Shown here in pieces: positions 22,958-33,700 of a stretch of 64,000 nucleotides of DNA. The stretch is from Betaproteobacteria bacterium. GTDB taxonomy: Bacteria; Pseudomonadota; Gammaproteobacteria; Burkholderiales; Rhodocyclaceae. The stretch lies in contig WRMF01000010.1 of the NCBI GenBank assembly GCA_009777245.1, forward strand, positions 1 through 64,000, read 5' to 3'. Numbering within the stretch: the first letter of the stretch is position 1; each line of letters opens with the position of its first letter. The position numbers and the translations under genes are program-made. Below the pieces are notes generated by a model. It saw only the letters and a program-made list of their open reading frames with translations. It did no database searches and was not told the origin of the DNA.

Positions 22958-23746
22958 ATGACTGACATTTTGCAGAAAATTCTGACAACCAAGGCAGAAG
23001 AAGTAGCTGCCGCGAAAAGCCGACTGCCGCTCGCGGAAATTGCGGCTCGCGCCAAAGACATGCCTCCTTCCCGTGACTTTACCGGCGCGATCGGAAGCAG
23101 GGTAGTCAGGCGAGAAGCCGCTGTGATTGCGGAAATCAAGAAGGCAAGCCCCTCTAAAGGCGTTATTCGTCCTGACTTTCATCCTGCCGACATTGCCGCT
23201 TCCTATGCCGCTCATGGGGCGGCTTGTCTTTCCGTGTTGACCGATGTCGCTTTTTTTCAGGGCGCGCTTCAATACCTGCAATCGGCTCGTGCCGCCTGCG
23301 ATTTACCTTTGCTGCGTAAGGATTTTATTGTTGATCCTTACCAGATTTTTGAGGCGCGTGTTTATGGCGCGGATGCCATTTTGCTGATTGTCGCTGCTCT
23401 TTCGGACAGCGCGATGCAGGATTTTGCCGCGCTTGCCGAGGAGCTTGACATGGCGGTTTTGGTCGAGTCGCATGATGCGGCGGAGTTGGAGCGCGCGTTG
23501 ACGCTGGATACGCCCTTGATCGGCATCAACAATCGCAACCTGCGGGATTTTACGGTGTCGCTTGATAACACCTTGAATTTGCTGGATAAGATCCAGGATG
23601 ATCGAATCGTTATCACGGAGTCCGGCATTTTTACGCCGTCGGATGTAAGAAAGATGCAGGATGCGGGGGTATATGCCTTTCTGGTAGGCGAGGCGCTTAT
23701 GCGGGCGCAAAACCCCGGCTGCGCGTTGGCGGAGTTGTTTGGCTAG
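22958..23746 (+). CDS. trpC: Indole-3-glycerol phosphate synthase
   Basis: [68 protein letters not shown]. Confidence 0.97.
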   Translation: MTDILQKILTTKAEEVAAAKSRLPLAEIAARAKDMPPSRDFTGAIGSRVVRREAAVIAEIKKASPSKGVIRPDFHPADIAASYAAHGAACLSVLTDVAFFQGALQYLQSARAACDLPLLRKDFIVDPYQIFEARVYGADAILLIVAALSDSAMQDFAALAEELDMAVLVESHDAAELERALTLDTPLIGINNRNLRDFTVSLDNTLNLLDKIQDDRIVITESGIFTPSDVRKMQDAGVYAFLVGEALMRAQNPGCALAELFG

Positions 23747-24131
23747 AACGGTTCAAGCGAACGTATTTTACGCGCACTCCCCCGCATGTCACTTGACCGT
23801 CGCTAACGGAAAGCATTATATATTTGACTACTCAGCAGCATTCAAGCGGCTGTGGTGAAAGGGGGCTTTGGAAAACATCCGCCGTGCCTTGTCGAGAGCG
23901 CCGTTACCGGGGCGCCGGACGCCAGTCCGGCATCCGATATTTCAGCCGCGCTGGGAAGGAAAGCTCCCGGCGGCAATACACCAAAAATTACGTAGGCAGT
24001 CAAAGATATAATTCTCTTTTTTGCCATACGACACCTTGCCAGGCGCGAGAATGATTGCTATAATAGTCGGTTCTTTCAACCCTTGCCCTACCGCAATGCA
24101 TGACGGGGGGCTTTATCCATAAGGAGAGTTC

Positions 24132-24647
24132 ATGCGTCATTACGAAATCGTTTTTATCGTGCACCCTGACCAAAGCGAACAGGTGCCCGCCATGGTGGAA
24201 CGCTATCGCAACATCGTCACCAGCCAAAACGGCAAGGTTCACCGGCTTGAAGACTGGGGGCGGCGGCAACTGGCCTACCCAATCCAGAAAATCCACAAGG
24301 CGCACTACGTGCTGATGAACATTGAGTGCGACAACGAAACTCTGGCTGAATTGGAACACGGCTTCAAATTCAACGATGCCGTTTTGCGTAGCCTTACCGT
24401 GAAGATGAAACACGCCGTTACCGGCTCTTCGCCGATGATGAAGGAGGAAAAATCTCGTTCGCTCATCGTCGGCGCAAGTAACGGCGAGACGGCGGAAGCC
24501 CAAACAGCGGCGATTCAGGAAGCTCCGGCAGAAATTCAGGCAGCAACCCGGTCAAATCCGGCAGAAACCCCGGCGGCTTCGGAAGCCTCGGCAACGGCGG
24601 CGACTGCTGCTGCTGAAGCCACGGAAGAAGCTCCCGTTGCCTCGTAA
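24132..24647 (+). CDS. rpsF: 30S ribosomal protein S6 with long Ala/Glu-rich C-terminal extension
   Basis: [26 protein letters not shown]...[21 protein letters not shown]; residues after about 110 are low complexity. Confidence 0.95.
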   Translation: MRHYEIVFIVHPDQSEQVPAMVERYRNIVTSQNGKVHRLEDWGRRQLAYPIQKIHKAHYVLMNIECDNETLAELEHGFKFNDAVLRSLTVKMKHAVTGSSPMMKEEKSRSLIVGASNGETAEAQTAAIQEAPAEIQAATRSNPAETPAASEASATAATAAAEATEEAPVAS

Positions 24648-24671
24648 GCGGTTTTTCGGCTTATTCGCAAG

Positions 24672-24983
24672 GTGAATAACCAGCTTAGGATTACCGGATG
24701 TCTGATTGCCAGAGAAGCCCTGCGCTATACACCTGCTGGCATTCCGGTCTTTACCGGCATTCTGGAACACCAATCCGAACAGGAAGAAGATGGCGGCACA
24801 AGACATGTTGAATGCGAAGTTCCTCTTCTTGCCCTGGGCGAACCGGCAAAATGGCTCGCTGCCGCAACGGTCGGCATTGAAATGTCGCTGACCGGATTCA
24901 TCGCCGCGAAAAGCAAACACCGCAAAACCCTCGTATTTCACGTGCAAACCATTGAATTTTTGGAAGGAAAGAAAAATGCCTAG
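24672..24983 (+). CDS. priB: Primosomal replication protein N
   Basis: [57 protein letters not shown] between rpsF and rpsR; GTG start. Confidence 0.92.
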   Translation: MNNQLRITGCLIAREALRYTPAGIPVFTGILEHQSEQEEDGGTRHVECEVPLLALGEPAKWLAAATVGIEMSLTGFIAAKSKHRKTLVFHVQTIEFLEGKKNA

Positions 24984-25251
24984 ATTCTTCAAGAAAAAAG
25001 ACGACGACAAGAAAAAACGTCACAGTAACGGTCTTTTCAAGCGTCGCAGGTTCTGTCGCTTCACGGCGGAAAAAGTCGAGCAAATTGACTACAAGGATGT
25101 CGAAGTGCTGAAGGAGTATATTCAGGAAAACTCCAAGATCATGCCCGCCCGCCTTACCGGCACCAAGGCAGGCTATCAGCGCCAGCTCTCCGTCGCGATC
25201 AAGCGCGCCCGTTTTCTGGCTTTGCTGCCCTATACCGACAACCACAAATAA
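24976..25251 (+). CDS. rpsR: 30S ribosomal protein S18
   Basis: [66 protein letters not shown]. Confidence 0.97.
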   Translation: MPRFFKKKDDDKKKRHSNGLFKRRRFCRFTAEKVEQIDYKDVEVLKEYIQENSKIMPARLTGTKAGYQRQLSVAIKRARFLALLPYTDNHK

Positions 25252-25260
25252 GGAATTGCC

Positions 25261-25707
25261 ATGCAAATCATTCTGCTCGAAAAAGTCACCAATCTTGGCA
25301 ACCTGGGCGATGTGGTCAAAGTCAAGGACGGCTATGCCCGTAACTATCTGATCCCGCAGAAAAAAGCCCGTCGCGCGACAGCCGCCGCGCTGGAAGAGTT
25401 CGCCCAACGTCGCGCCGAGCTGGAAAGAGCACAGGCCGAAAAGTTGACTGCCGCTCAGGCGCTTGCGGAAAAACTAAACGGCTTCGCGCTCGTTATCATC
25501 CGCAAGTCGGCAATGGACGGACGCCTGTTCGGTTCCGTAACCAATCACGACATTGCCCGCGCGTTGCAGGAAAACAGCTTTACCGTGGATAAAGGGAATA
25601 TTCGTATGCCCGAAGGCCCCCTGAAAACCACCGGCGAATTTTCTCTGGAAGTCGCGCTCCACACTGATGTGCTGGCAACCATCAGCGTGACGGTAGGCGG
25701 CGAATAA
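25261..25707 (+). CDS. rplI: 50S ribosomal protein L9
   Basis: [40 protein letters not shown]. Confidence 0.97.
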   Translation: MQIILLEKVTNLGNLGDVVKVKDGYARNYLIPQKKARRATAAALEEFAQRRAELERAQAEKLTAAQALAEKLNGFALVIIRKSAMDGRLFGSVTNHDIARALQENSFTVDKGNIRMPEGPLKTTGEFSLEVALHTDVLATISVTVGGE

Positions 25708-25732
25708 AAACGTCATCCGGCTTATTGAACCA

Positions 25733-25761
25733 AACCCCCGCTCATGAAGCGGGGTTTTTTT
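25733..25761 (+). terminator. Rho-independent terminator after rplI
   Basis: ACCCCCGCTCATGAAGCGGGGTTTTTTT. Confidence 0.9.
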
Positions 25762-25976
25762 ATGGGTGGGTTATGTTATTTTCCGCAAATATAGTTCTTT
25801 CCACAAATAACGAGACGGTCGAGGAGTGCGCTTTACTCCCTTCTCCCGCTTGTGGCATCAAAACGAGTGGGAGAGGGGATACGTTTGCGGCATTTCAGGC
25901 ATCATCTCCTGGATTTTCATGCCCCTACCTGTCTCTTTATCAAAAGGAATGGCTATATAACCCTGGTTTCGCCGCT

Positions 25977-26004
25977 GTAGGGGTTAAAAATTTTTAACTC
26001 CTAC
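25977..26004. repeat. 28-nt palindrome GTAGGGGTTAAAAATTTTTAACTCCTAC
   Basis: Near-perfect 14-bp stem; perfect copy at 44142-44169. Confidence 0.85.
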
Positions 26005-26053
26005 GCCGCGCAAGTCAATCTCTATGCCGCTATAGCGCTTTTCGCAAATAACG

Positions 26054-26674
26054 TCAGGGTATTTTCCTCAACCTGAAACGCACCGGCAGATTGACGGATT
26101 CCAGACCGTAGGCTTCCAGGCTTTGCAGGGAACGAACCGCCCTCAACGCGGCAGCGTCAAGCAACGGGTGGCCGCTGCTTTCTTCCAGACGGGCGGCGAT
26201 GACTTCGCCATCTTCGTCAAAAAATATCCGCACCAGAACATCGCCTTCCAGTCTTTGCTCGATTGCTTCGACGGGATAGAAGTCTCCCGCCTGATCCATA
26301 GCGGCAAGTTGTTGACTGGCGGCGGCGGCAAGGCGGGCAAGCGGCCTATCCGGTTCAGGCGGCGGAAGCGGTGGCGGCGGGGCGGGGCGGGGCGGCGGTT
26401 GTTTGAGACGCAGGTTTTGCGCGAAGTCGGCTTCAGCGGGCAGGTCTGGCTCAACGGATTCAACAGGCAAAGGCATTATATCCAGACGGGCGCGTATTGG
26501 CGGGGACACATGCGCCGATCTTTCAGGAGGCAGGAAAATCAGGACGGATGCCGGAGCGATCACATGGAGCGCCAGGGAAAGCAGAAGCGAGACGGCAAAG
26601 GCAAAAGTGATACGCCCGGTCTGGCAAGAAGCGCGGCAAAGAGATAAAGAGGCTGCGAAACCGGACGAGTTCAT
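26054..26674 (-). CDS. TonB family energy transducer
   Basis: N-terminal TM, Pro-rich linker RPAPPPPLPPPEPDRP, C-terminal GDVLVRIFFDEDGEVIAARLEESSGHPLLDAAALRAVRSL. Confidence 0.85.
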   Translation of the reverse strand: MNSSGFAASLSLCRASCQTGRITFAFAVSLLLSLALHVIAPASVLIFLPPERSAHVSPPIRARLDIMPLPVESVEPDLPAEADFAQNLRLKQPPPRPAPPPPLPPPEPDRPLARLAAAASQQLAAMDQAGDFYPVEAIEQRLEGDVLVRIFFDEDGEVIAARLEESSGHPLLDAAALRAVRSLQSLEAYGLESVNLPVRFRLRKIP

Positions 26675-26725
26675 GCGAAAATTCGCCTTAAGTAAAAATT
26701 TCGTCGCAATGCGCGGAGAAAGTTT

Positions 26726-27778
26726 ATGCGGTTCAATTGGATTTTATTGGCAATCTGGTTCGTTTTTCAGGCAAGTTACGCCGCCGACGATGCGTCGGCA
26801 GTCGGCGAGGGCGGCTTCTGGCAAAAACTCGGCTTGACATCAAAGGTAGATTCTACCTTACCGGAGCCTGCCCGTTTCGGCGTGGAGATGGAACTTGGCA
26901 ATCTGGCGCAGGCCAAAGCCTGGCTGGAAAACGGTCTGCCGCCGGATTTCATGGCGGATCGCATAGGCAGCGGTTTGATGATCGGCGCATGGGAAGGCAA
27001 TCTGCCGATGATGGCGCTATTTCATAGCTTCGGCGCGAATGTCAATCTGGAAAACGAGGCGGGCGAACAGGCGTTGCTGCTGGCGGTCTGGAAGGGGCAT
27101 AGCGCGGCGGTCGAATGGCTGCTGCGACATGGCGCGTCCCTGAATCGCCCGGCGGGCAAATGGTCGGCCTTGCATTACGCGGCCTTTTCCGGGCAAAATG
27201 AATTAGCCGCCGATTTGCTGGAGAAAGGCGCGAATATTGATGCGCGCAGTCCGAATGGCTCAACGCCCCTGATGATGGCGATTTATGACGGAAATGCGAC
27301 TATCGCGCGAGCCTTGTTGGAGGCGGGCGCAAACACACGCTTGACAAATGAATGGGGAGACGGCGCGATGGAATGGGCAATGCGCTATAACCAGACGGCA
27401 ATAGCGCGGCGGATTAATCCTGAAGGCTTTGCCCTGCTTGCCAGACAGCCCAGGGAAAACTGGGGGAAGGATATGCGTTCGGAAGCCGCGCCGACCGAGC
27501 TGGACAAGCTGCTGCAAGCGCGCAGGCATTTGATTGTCAAAGGCATTTCGCCTGATGCGATAGACCGCAACATTGCCGCCCTGCGCGCCCGCTATGCGCG
27601 GCAGGCGCCGGAGGCGCGAGAGAATGCGCCGCCCAGGGTTTCCGCGCTGGAAATCAGCGCCGACCCTGACGACCCCAAACGGCAGGATGCCCGTGTCACG
27701 AACGAGCCTCGCCCCGCCTCGCCTTCGTACCGCCTGCCCCGGCAGAATCCGAACAAGGTTCCCGCGCGCAGACCGTGA
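26726..27778 (+). CDS. Exported ankyrin-repeat protein
   Basis: Signal peptide MRFNWILLAIWFVFQASYA and ankyrin repeats (KWSALHYAAFSGQNELAADLLEKGANIDARSPNGSTPLMMAIYDGNATIARALLEAGAN). Confidence 0.88.
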   Translation: MRFNWILLAIWFVFQASYAADDASAVGEGGFWQKLGLTSKVDSTLPEPARFGVEMELGNLAQAKAWLENGLPPDFMADRIGSGLMIGAWEGNLPMMALFHSFGANVNLENEAGEQALLLAVWKGHSAAVEWLLRHGASLNRPAGKWSALHYAAFSGQNELAADLLEKGANIDARSPNGSTPLMMAIYDGNATIARALLEAGANTRLTNEWGDGAMEWAMRYNQTAIARRINPEGFALLARQPRENWGKDMRSEAAPTELDKLLQARRHLIVKGISPDAIDRNIAALRARYARQAPEARENAPPRVSALEISADPDDPKRQDARVTNEPRPASPSYRLPRQNPNKVPARRP

Positions 27779-28312
27779 CAGACCTGTTGCAACCGAGAGA
27801 TGGCTACTGATACGCCTTGGGCGCTCCAATTCTGTCATGGTTATGCCGCGCCGTTTCTTGACATTCCGGTAACGGGCGGTCATATAGCGCATGGTTGGGA
27901 ATTTTGTCGCAAGAAATGGCGTATTTGCAGGGCATAGGGTGTGTTTTGCCTGCGCGTATGCTGTCCAAGTATACGGATCTGTTGCAAGGACAGGCGCGCG
28001 GGTTTTCGTTTTCTACCTATAAGTATTTGATAATACAGGGGTTTTTCTGATTTTGCGTGCGGCGCGGTTTTGTTGGACTGGGGTTTTCCATGTGTCTGAA
28101 ATGGTTTTTCCTTTGTTTACAAGGACATATGTGGTTATCGTGCTGTATCTGCCAAATTTTTACGATTCAGGTAACCGCTTATCATCCAAAAACTACCGTT
28201 CGTCTGATAATCGAACAAAAACAGATTCATGATACCTACAATGTAGTGTGCCTGTTCGTATGCGGGCGATTTGTAACGAAAGCCATGTTAAATGGCGCAT
28301 GAAGGAGTTGTC

Positions 28313-31300
28313 ATGAACCGCTTTTTCCGCCGTATGTCTTTGCCGCAAAAGACGATTCTTGGGCTGGCAGTAGCCCTGTTCCCCGGCCTTGCGCTGCCGC
28401 AGGCCACGCCCGATTTCGAAATCGCCCAACGCCCGATAACAGCGGGGGTAGTTGTCGCGCCCAACCTCGTCTACATTCATGACGACTCCAGTTCGATGTC
28501 TTGGACGTTCATGCCGGATGCTTCCACGGGTTCGCATGGCTCCATCATCACGGTGAACACGAGCCTTACGTTTGGAAACTCCCAAGCCTCGCATAACATG
28601 TATTCCTCGACCTGGAACACGGTTTTCTACGATCCGCAGATGATCTACCAGCCGCCCTTGATGTGGCGGGATCATAAGATTGTTCGCATGCCGAACAGCG
28701 ATACCCTGTCTACCTTCCCGCAAGTTCGCAGAAACGGGTATCCCACGCGGTCTTATTCTTCGACAACACTTGCTCAGAATCAGACGACTGCCGCGCTTGC
28801 CGCTCTTAATATAGGGAACACCACAAACGATACCTTGAACGTAGGCATACAGTCAGTGCAAGACACCTTTACGTCCGGCAACATCGGTTCTGGCACTTTG
28901 GAGCCTGATAATCAATTGCGCTCTGCCATCTACTATGCCTATGTGCCCGGGTTCCATTCCATGCGAGATAACCCGGATTTCGATCCCGCAACGCTGGAAT
29001 CAGATCAGCGAAACTACGAGCACTGGGCTTTCCGGCAAGCGACTGCCGGCGCGTTCTTCAGAACCAATAACAGCAATGCGACTCTTTTGAACCGCACTGC
29101 CGACCCTAACCGGAGAATCGTGGTATCCCGCGCCTGTCCGCAGGTGTTTTCCGATGTGCCGGAGTCAAGGGAATATTATGGCCATGCGCATGGAACCTGC
29201 CGGGTCACGTACCGGAGCGAGGGCGTTACCAGCACTACCGGCGCGGTCAGCAATTTTACCGCAAGTCTGCCCTCGACCAATTCGTACCATGGTCGCCCCT
29301 GGTGCATCCGCTCGAACGGTTTCAACTACCGGACGGATGGCAACAACAACTTTGGCTGCGCTAGCACGTCCGTAGGCCAGGCAACATCCATGACAGGAGC
29401 GGTATCGTGTAGTAGTCATGGCAGTATGACCCCGCTGGCCTGGCAGCCTTATGGCAATGATGCCGCCGCCACCACGACGGGGACATCCTCGAACGTTCCT
29501 TTGCACCTCACCTGCCATGCAGGAAGGCATGTGATCGGGGACTCGACCGGCAAGGGGTATTACAACTCTGCTGTAGACCTTGATGACAACTATGTCTCTT
29601 ACTTCGAGTATTCAGGGCAAATCACGGGAGCGACTTCAGCCACGGGTAGTCCTGTCACCGATGCTGCGGCAAATTGCAATGCGGCTACGGGCAACCCCGG
29701 CGTTTGCAGAAACCTGTACGGCCCCGAGCAGTCCCCGCTGTATCTGGTTACGCACTATATCGGCGATGACGGCGAATTGATTGAATTGGATCAGCCTACT
29801 CGGCGCACGGTCAGGCAGGAAATCCGCAACTTCATGAACTGGTACTCCTACTACCGGAACCGCAACATGGCGGCAAAGGTGGGCATGGCCGAGGCTTTCG
29901 CTTTTCTGGTAGACCGGGAAGACACCACCAAGCCCAGCGCCGCCATGAACAATCTGGTAATCCGCCTGGGTTACGACACCATCAACTCATCCAGTATGGG
30001 ACAAGTGGCTCTCGCGAATGCGGATACCGGAAACGAGCAGACTATGACCAACACGTTTGTCAATTTCAGACCGGGGACGAATCCCAGCACCAGAATGGGG
30101 CCGCATCTCTCCAACAGGGGCGGAATCGGGGTGGTGCCTTTCCTCGATTTTCCGGCTGGCGCGCAAAATCCTGACGGAACGCCCAGCCCTTACAGCGAGC
30201 AACAGTTTGTCAAGCGCTTTTACGATTGGGTGCTTGGCATGCCCGCCCCCGCCAATACGCAGCTGACCACTTCCATGATAGCGGCGGGCGAGTACTACAG
30301 GACTGATCGTCCGTGGATGGATTATCCCCCTGTGAGAACTACCGACGCGGGTAGCGGCAATGCAAACACGTCCACCTGCCGCCGCTCGTTCACGATTCTT
30401 ATGACGGACGGCTACAATTCGCAGCAGAACCGTTCAGGCTGCACGTCCGGCGCGGTCGGCGCGCATAGCTGCACGCCCGGCGCGGAAGTCCAGTGGCGTG
30501 ACGGCACAGTGCGCCCGACCTACACGCCAAGGGCGCCTTTTAACACCAACATGAGCGGCACCTTGGGGGATTGGGCCTTGTACTACTGGAAGACCGACTT
30601 GAGACCCGGCATGACTGACGAAATTGTGCCGACGTCGCGCCATCCGATCTACAGAAAAAACGAGGCGTTCTGGCAGCACATGCAGACTTTCACCCTTGGT
30701 TTTGGCGTGCAGGGCACTCTTTCCGCCACAGAATTGAAATCTCACCTTGCCAATCCCAATGTTTGGGATCCGGATACAGGCGCATGGAGCGGCTCCCCGA
30801 TAGCGTGGAATTTTACGACGACCGGCCAACCCAACAAGGTTGACGAGTTGTTCCACGCCGGCATCGCCGGGCGCGGCGACTTTTTCGACACGACGAACGC
30901 CAGGGAGTTCGCAGACGCCTTGCGGGAGATGCTGATGTCCATGACCGGCGAAGGAGGCGGCTCCAAGAACTTCGCAGGCTCGGGCGGGCAGGGGGCGGAA
31001 GAATGGTATGTGAACGTCACTACCAATTACGAACCCGAAAACTGGACCGGCGAGGTTTATGCTCATGGTGTGTGCTCTCCGCCGTTCATCGGTTGGGAAC
31101 TGGTCGAAGGCCCCGGCAGCACCTCAAGGTGCTCCAGCAAGCTCTACGGCGCGCCGCTGAAGCAGCCGGTATGGTCAGCCTCGGAGAGGTTGAACGATCA
31201 GTATTTTTACCTGAACAACAGCAGCTGGAACGCTCGCAAGGTGTATACCTGGGGCAACGACTCCGGCGAGTCGTTTCACCAAAGCCACATCCCTGCTTCC

Positions 31301-33217
31301 TCCTTGGGTACGAATCCCTTCAACAATGTTAATCAGCACCAGAAAGCCGTGTACGACTATTTGCTGGGCGACCGGCAAAATGAAGTCAGGAGGGGCGGGA
31401 TGTTCCGCGACCGGGATTCATTGCTGGCCGACATCATCAATCCCATGCCCTACCTTCTGGGCTACTACCAGCACAATGACTACGGCTACGGCTCGCTGGA
31501 GTGCGATTCGGGCGGCAACCTGATTCAGTTGCCGGCGGGCATCGTAAGCGACAGAACCGCCGCCTGCGAACCCGAGGAGGCGACTTTCCTCACGGCTGCG
31601 GAAATCAACAGTTATCGGCAGCGCGTCATCGGCTTCAGGGATAACGGCAGACAGGCGGTTGTTTTTGCGGCCGCGAACGGCGGCATGCTGCATGCCTTTG
31701 TCGGCGGGTTGGAACCTACGGGAAATGGTCTGCAGCCCGGAGAAGAGTTGTTCGCCTATGTGCCGGCGTCGCTGCGTAGCCAACTGGTACGGCTCACCGA
31801 GCCGGGATACGCGCACCAGTATTACGTGGATGGAGCGCCGTGGGTGGGCGATATCCTCCTGAACGGCAACTGGACCTCGGTATTGGTAGGCTCCACCGGG
31901 CGCGGCAAGACCTCGGATGACCGCATCCAGCGCGGCAGCTTCTTCGCGCTGAATGTGGAGAATCCGGAAAACTTCAATCAAGGCCACGTGCTCTGGGAAT
32001 TCACCCATGACGATCTCGGCGCTCCGGTGGATATAGACCCTGTTATCGTCGCAGTACCCCAGGGCGGAAACAACCGCAACTTTGCGGCGGTCTTCGGCAA
32101 CGGTTACAACAGCGCGAACGGGCGCGCCGGACTCTTCGTCGTCCCGCTGGATCAGGGCGGTCATAACCGCGCCCTGTTCTACCCTGTTCCCGAGAACGGT
32201 CTTCCCAATGGTTTAGGCTCTCCCTACCTTCTGGATCTCACCAGCAATGGCATGATGGATCTTGCCTATGCCGGGGATGCGCAAGGAAACATGTGGAAGT
32301 TCGACCTGAGAACCGGCGGCGTGGAGCTGTTGCTTGCGGCCAGGGACGATAGAGGCGTTCCGCAACCCATCGTCGCGCCGCCCAGCGTTGTTTGCGTTGA
32401 GCATGCGCGCGCCGGCAACAGGACAGACTGCCTGGATGGGTACCAGCTTGTCGCGGGTACCGGCAAGTACTTTGAGGATACGGATTTCACCAGTCCGCAG
32501 ACGCAGTCCATCTACGGCGTGCGCCTGAACCGGGCCGGCGGGGCGATAAACCCGACAGGAGGCGTGGCGACCGGCTACGTTGCCCACCGCGACAACATGC
32601 AGGTACGGGTGTATGACGGCAATCATCCTAGAGATGACGATTTCTATCGGGAGACCACAACAGACCTGACATTCACCGCGCAGGCATGGAAGCTGGATCA
32701 GGGTACGGACATTGACAAAAACCCCGATGTGGATTACCCCAATCAAACCGGGTACGTGATTGACCTGACCGGCACGCAGAGCAATCCCATGGGAATTGCG
32801 CTGATGCGCGCGCAAGGCACGGTGCTTGTCCCCAGGACAAGGGATTTCCTGATGCCCATCACCTTGCCGTCCAGCGAGACCTGCACCGGCGACCAGGGCG
32901 GCGGATTCGCCGAGTTCAACTACGAGCAAGGCACCTGGATCAGAAGCTCGATGTTCAGGAGAATCGAGCATGGATCCAATATCTGGATTCATCAGGGCGC
33001 CGCCGGATCCGAGGTCAATCGGGACAGCAAGTACGTTCTTGGCACTGTCATGGAAGTCAGGCCAGACGGCTCAAGGGGGCTTGTGTTCAACACGGTGGGC
33101 GGCGCGCGTTATGGCTCCGGCAGACATGAGCGTCAGCAGGTGGTCAATATACCTGACCCTCACCAGATTTTTACTCCCACCCGCGCCGGACGCCAGTCCT
33201 GGCGGCAGATTCGGTAA
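28313..33217 (+). CDS. pilY1: PilY1/PilC-type type IV pilus tip adhesin, copy 2
   Basis: Same signal peptide as copy 1; MIDAS-like YIHDDSSSM; FTILMTDGYN; PilC beta-propeller signature YVDGAPWVGDILLNGNWTSVLVGSTGRG. Confidence 0.92.
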   Translation: MNRFFRRMSLPQKTILGLAVALFPGLALPQATPDFEIAQRPITAGVVVAPNLVYIHDDSSSMSWTFMPDASTGSHGSIITVNTSLTFGNSQASHNMYSSTWNTVFYDPQMIYQPPLMWRDHKIVRMPNSDTLSTFPQVRRNGYPTRSYSSTTLAQNQTTAALAALNIGNTTNDTLNVGIQSVQDTFTSGNIGSGTLEPDNQLRSAIYYAYVPGFHSMRDNPDFDPATLESDQRNYEHWAFRQATAGAFFRTNNSNATLLNRTADPNRRIVVSRACPQVFSDVPESREYYGHAHGTCRVTYRSEGVTSTTGAVSNFTASLPSTNSYHGRPWCIRSNGFNYRTDGNNNFGCASTSVGQATSMTGAVSCSSHGSMTPLAWQPYGNDAAATTTGTSSNVPLHLTCHAGRHVIGDSTGKGYYNSAVDLDDNYVSYFEYSGQITGATSATGSPVTDAAANCNAATGNPGVCRNLYGPEQSPLYLVTHYIGDDGELIELDQPTRRTVRQEIRNFMNWYSYYRNRNMAAKVGMAEAFAFLVDREDTTKPSAAMNNLVIRLGYDTINSSSMGQVALANADTGNEQTMTNTFVNFRPGTNPSTRMGPHLSNRGGIGVVPFLDFPAGAQNPDGTPSPYSEQQFVKRFYDWVLGMPAPANTQLTTSMIAAGEYYRTDRPWMDYPPVRTTDAGSGNANTSTCRRSFTILMTDGYNSQQNRSGCTSGAVGAHSCTPGAEVQWRDGTVRPTYTPRAPFNTNMSGTLGDWALYYWKTDLRPGMTDEIVPTSRHPIYRKNEAFWQHMQTFTLGFGVQGTLSATELKSHLANPNVWDPDTGAWSGSPIAWNFTTTGQPNKVDELFHAGIAGRGDFFDTTNAREFADALREMLMSMTGEGGGSKNFAGSGGQGAEEWYVNVTTNYEPENWTGEVYAHGVCSPPFIGWELVEGPGSTSRCSSKLYGAPLKQPVWSASERLNDQYFYLNNSSWNARKVYTWGNDSGESFHQSHIPASSLGTNPFNNVNQHQKAVYDYLLGDRQNEVRRGGMFRDRDSLLADIINPMPYLLGYYQHNDYGYGSLECDSGGNLIQLPAGIVSDRTAACEPEEATFLTAAEINSYRQRVIGFRDNGRQAVVFAAANGGMLHAFVGGLEPTGNGLQPGEELFAYVPASLRSQLVRLTEPGYAHQYYVDGAPWVGDILLNGNWTSVLVGSTGRGKTSDDRIQRGSFFALNVENPENFNQGHVLWEFTHDDLGAPVDIDPVIVAVPQGGNNRNFAAVFGNGYNSANGRAGLFVVPLDQGGHNRALFYPVPENGLPNGLGSPYLLDLTSNGMMDLAYAGDAQGNMWKFDLRTGGVELLLAARDDRGVPQPIVAPPSVVCVEHARAGNRTDCLDGYQLVAGTGKYFEDTDFTSPQTQSIYGVRLNRAGGAINPTGGVATGYVAHRDNMQVRVYDGNHPRDDDFYRETTTDLTFTAQAWKLDQGTDIDKNPDVDYPNQTGYVIDLTGTQSNPMGIALMRAQGTVLVPRTRDFLMPITLPSSETCTGDQGGGFAEFNYEQGTWIRSSMFRRIEHGSNIWIHQGAAGSEVNRDSKYVLGTVMEVRPDGSRGLVFNTVGGARYGSGRHERQQVVNIPDPHQIFTPTRAGRQSWRQIR

Positions 33218-33247
33218 GCCGTCGCTTGACGCGACTGGACGCGAACG

Positions 33248-33279
33248 CCGGGGCAGGAAATACCTGCCCCGGTTTTTTT
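33248..33279 (+). terminator. Rho-independent terminator of pilY1 copy 2
   Basis: CCGGGGCAGGAAATACCTGCCCCGGTTTTTTT. Confidence 0.9.
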
Positions 33280-33356
33280 GCCGCCTTGGTCAAGACCTAT
33301 ATAGTAGCTCGTGCAAATAAAAGGACATTCGTTCAGCAGCGAAAAGAAGCGCCATC

Positions 33357-33625
33357 TATAGTGCTTTTTGCAAATAACGCGACTGTCAAATGCAGCCGAT
33401 CTTGCGCACAGGCTATAACCCAACAGTCATTCCCGCGAAGGCGGGAATCCAGTACGGCGTGGCAGCAAAGACAAGTTGCCAAGGCAGGAGCGGCATTCCC
33501 ATAAGGAAACGCCGGTGGAACGGAAAGGCTTGTCTGGATTCCCGCCTTCGCGGGAATGACGATTGATTGAGCGCGGGAGCAAAGCGCTCTCCTTAGCAGT
33601 CGCGCTATTTACAAAAAGCGTTATA
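33357..33625. repeat. MITE-like element with ~30 bp terminal inverted repeats
   Basis: Left TATAGTGCTTTTTGCAAATAACGCGACTGTC; right GCAGTCGCGCTATTTACAAAAAGCGTTATA (reverse complement TATAACGCTTTTTGTAAATAGCGCGACTGC). Confidence 0.75.
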
Positions 33626-33700
33626 TTTATCAGGGAGATCGACACAAGATTGCCAAATTGCTGCATTATTTAACTTCTTTTGTTTTCATCCAAGGCGATT

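Larger units (their letters stand above)
27863..33595 (+). repeat. Right arm of the long inverted repeat containing pilY1 copy 2
   Basis: Opposite orientation to 5555-11243; near-identical leader, signal peptide, terminator and downstream DNA. Boundaries estimated by eye. Confidence 0.8.

Noticed and set aside
24060-24131. Possible S6:S18 leader RNA upstream of rpsF
   Set aside because: Could not identify the conserved motif with confidence by eye; needs a covariance-model search.
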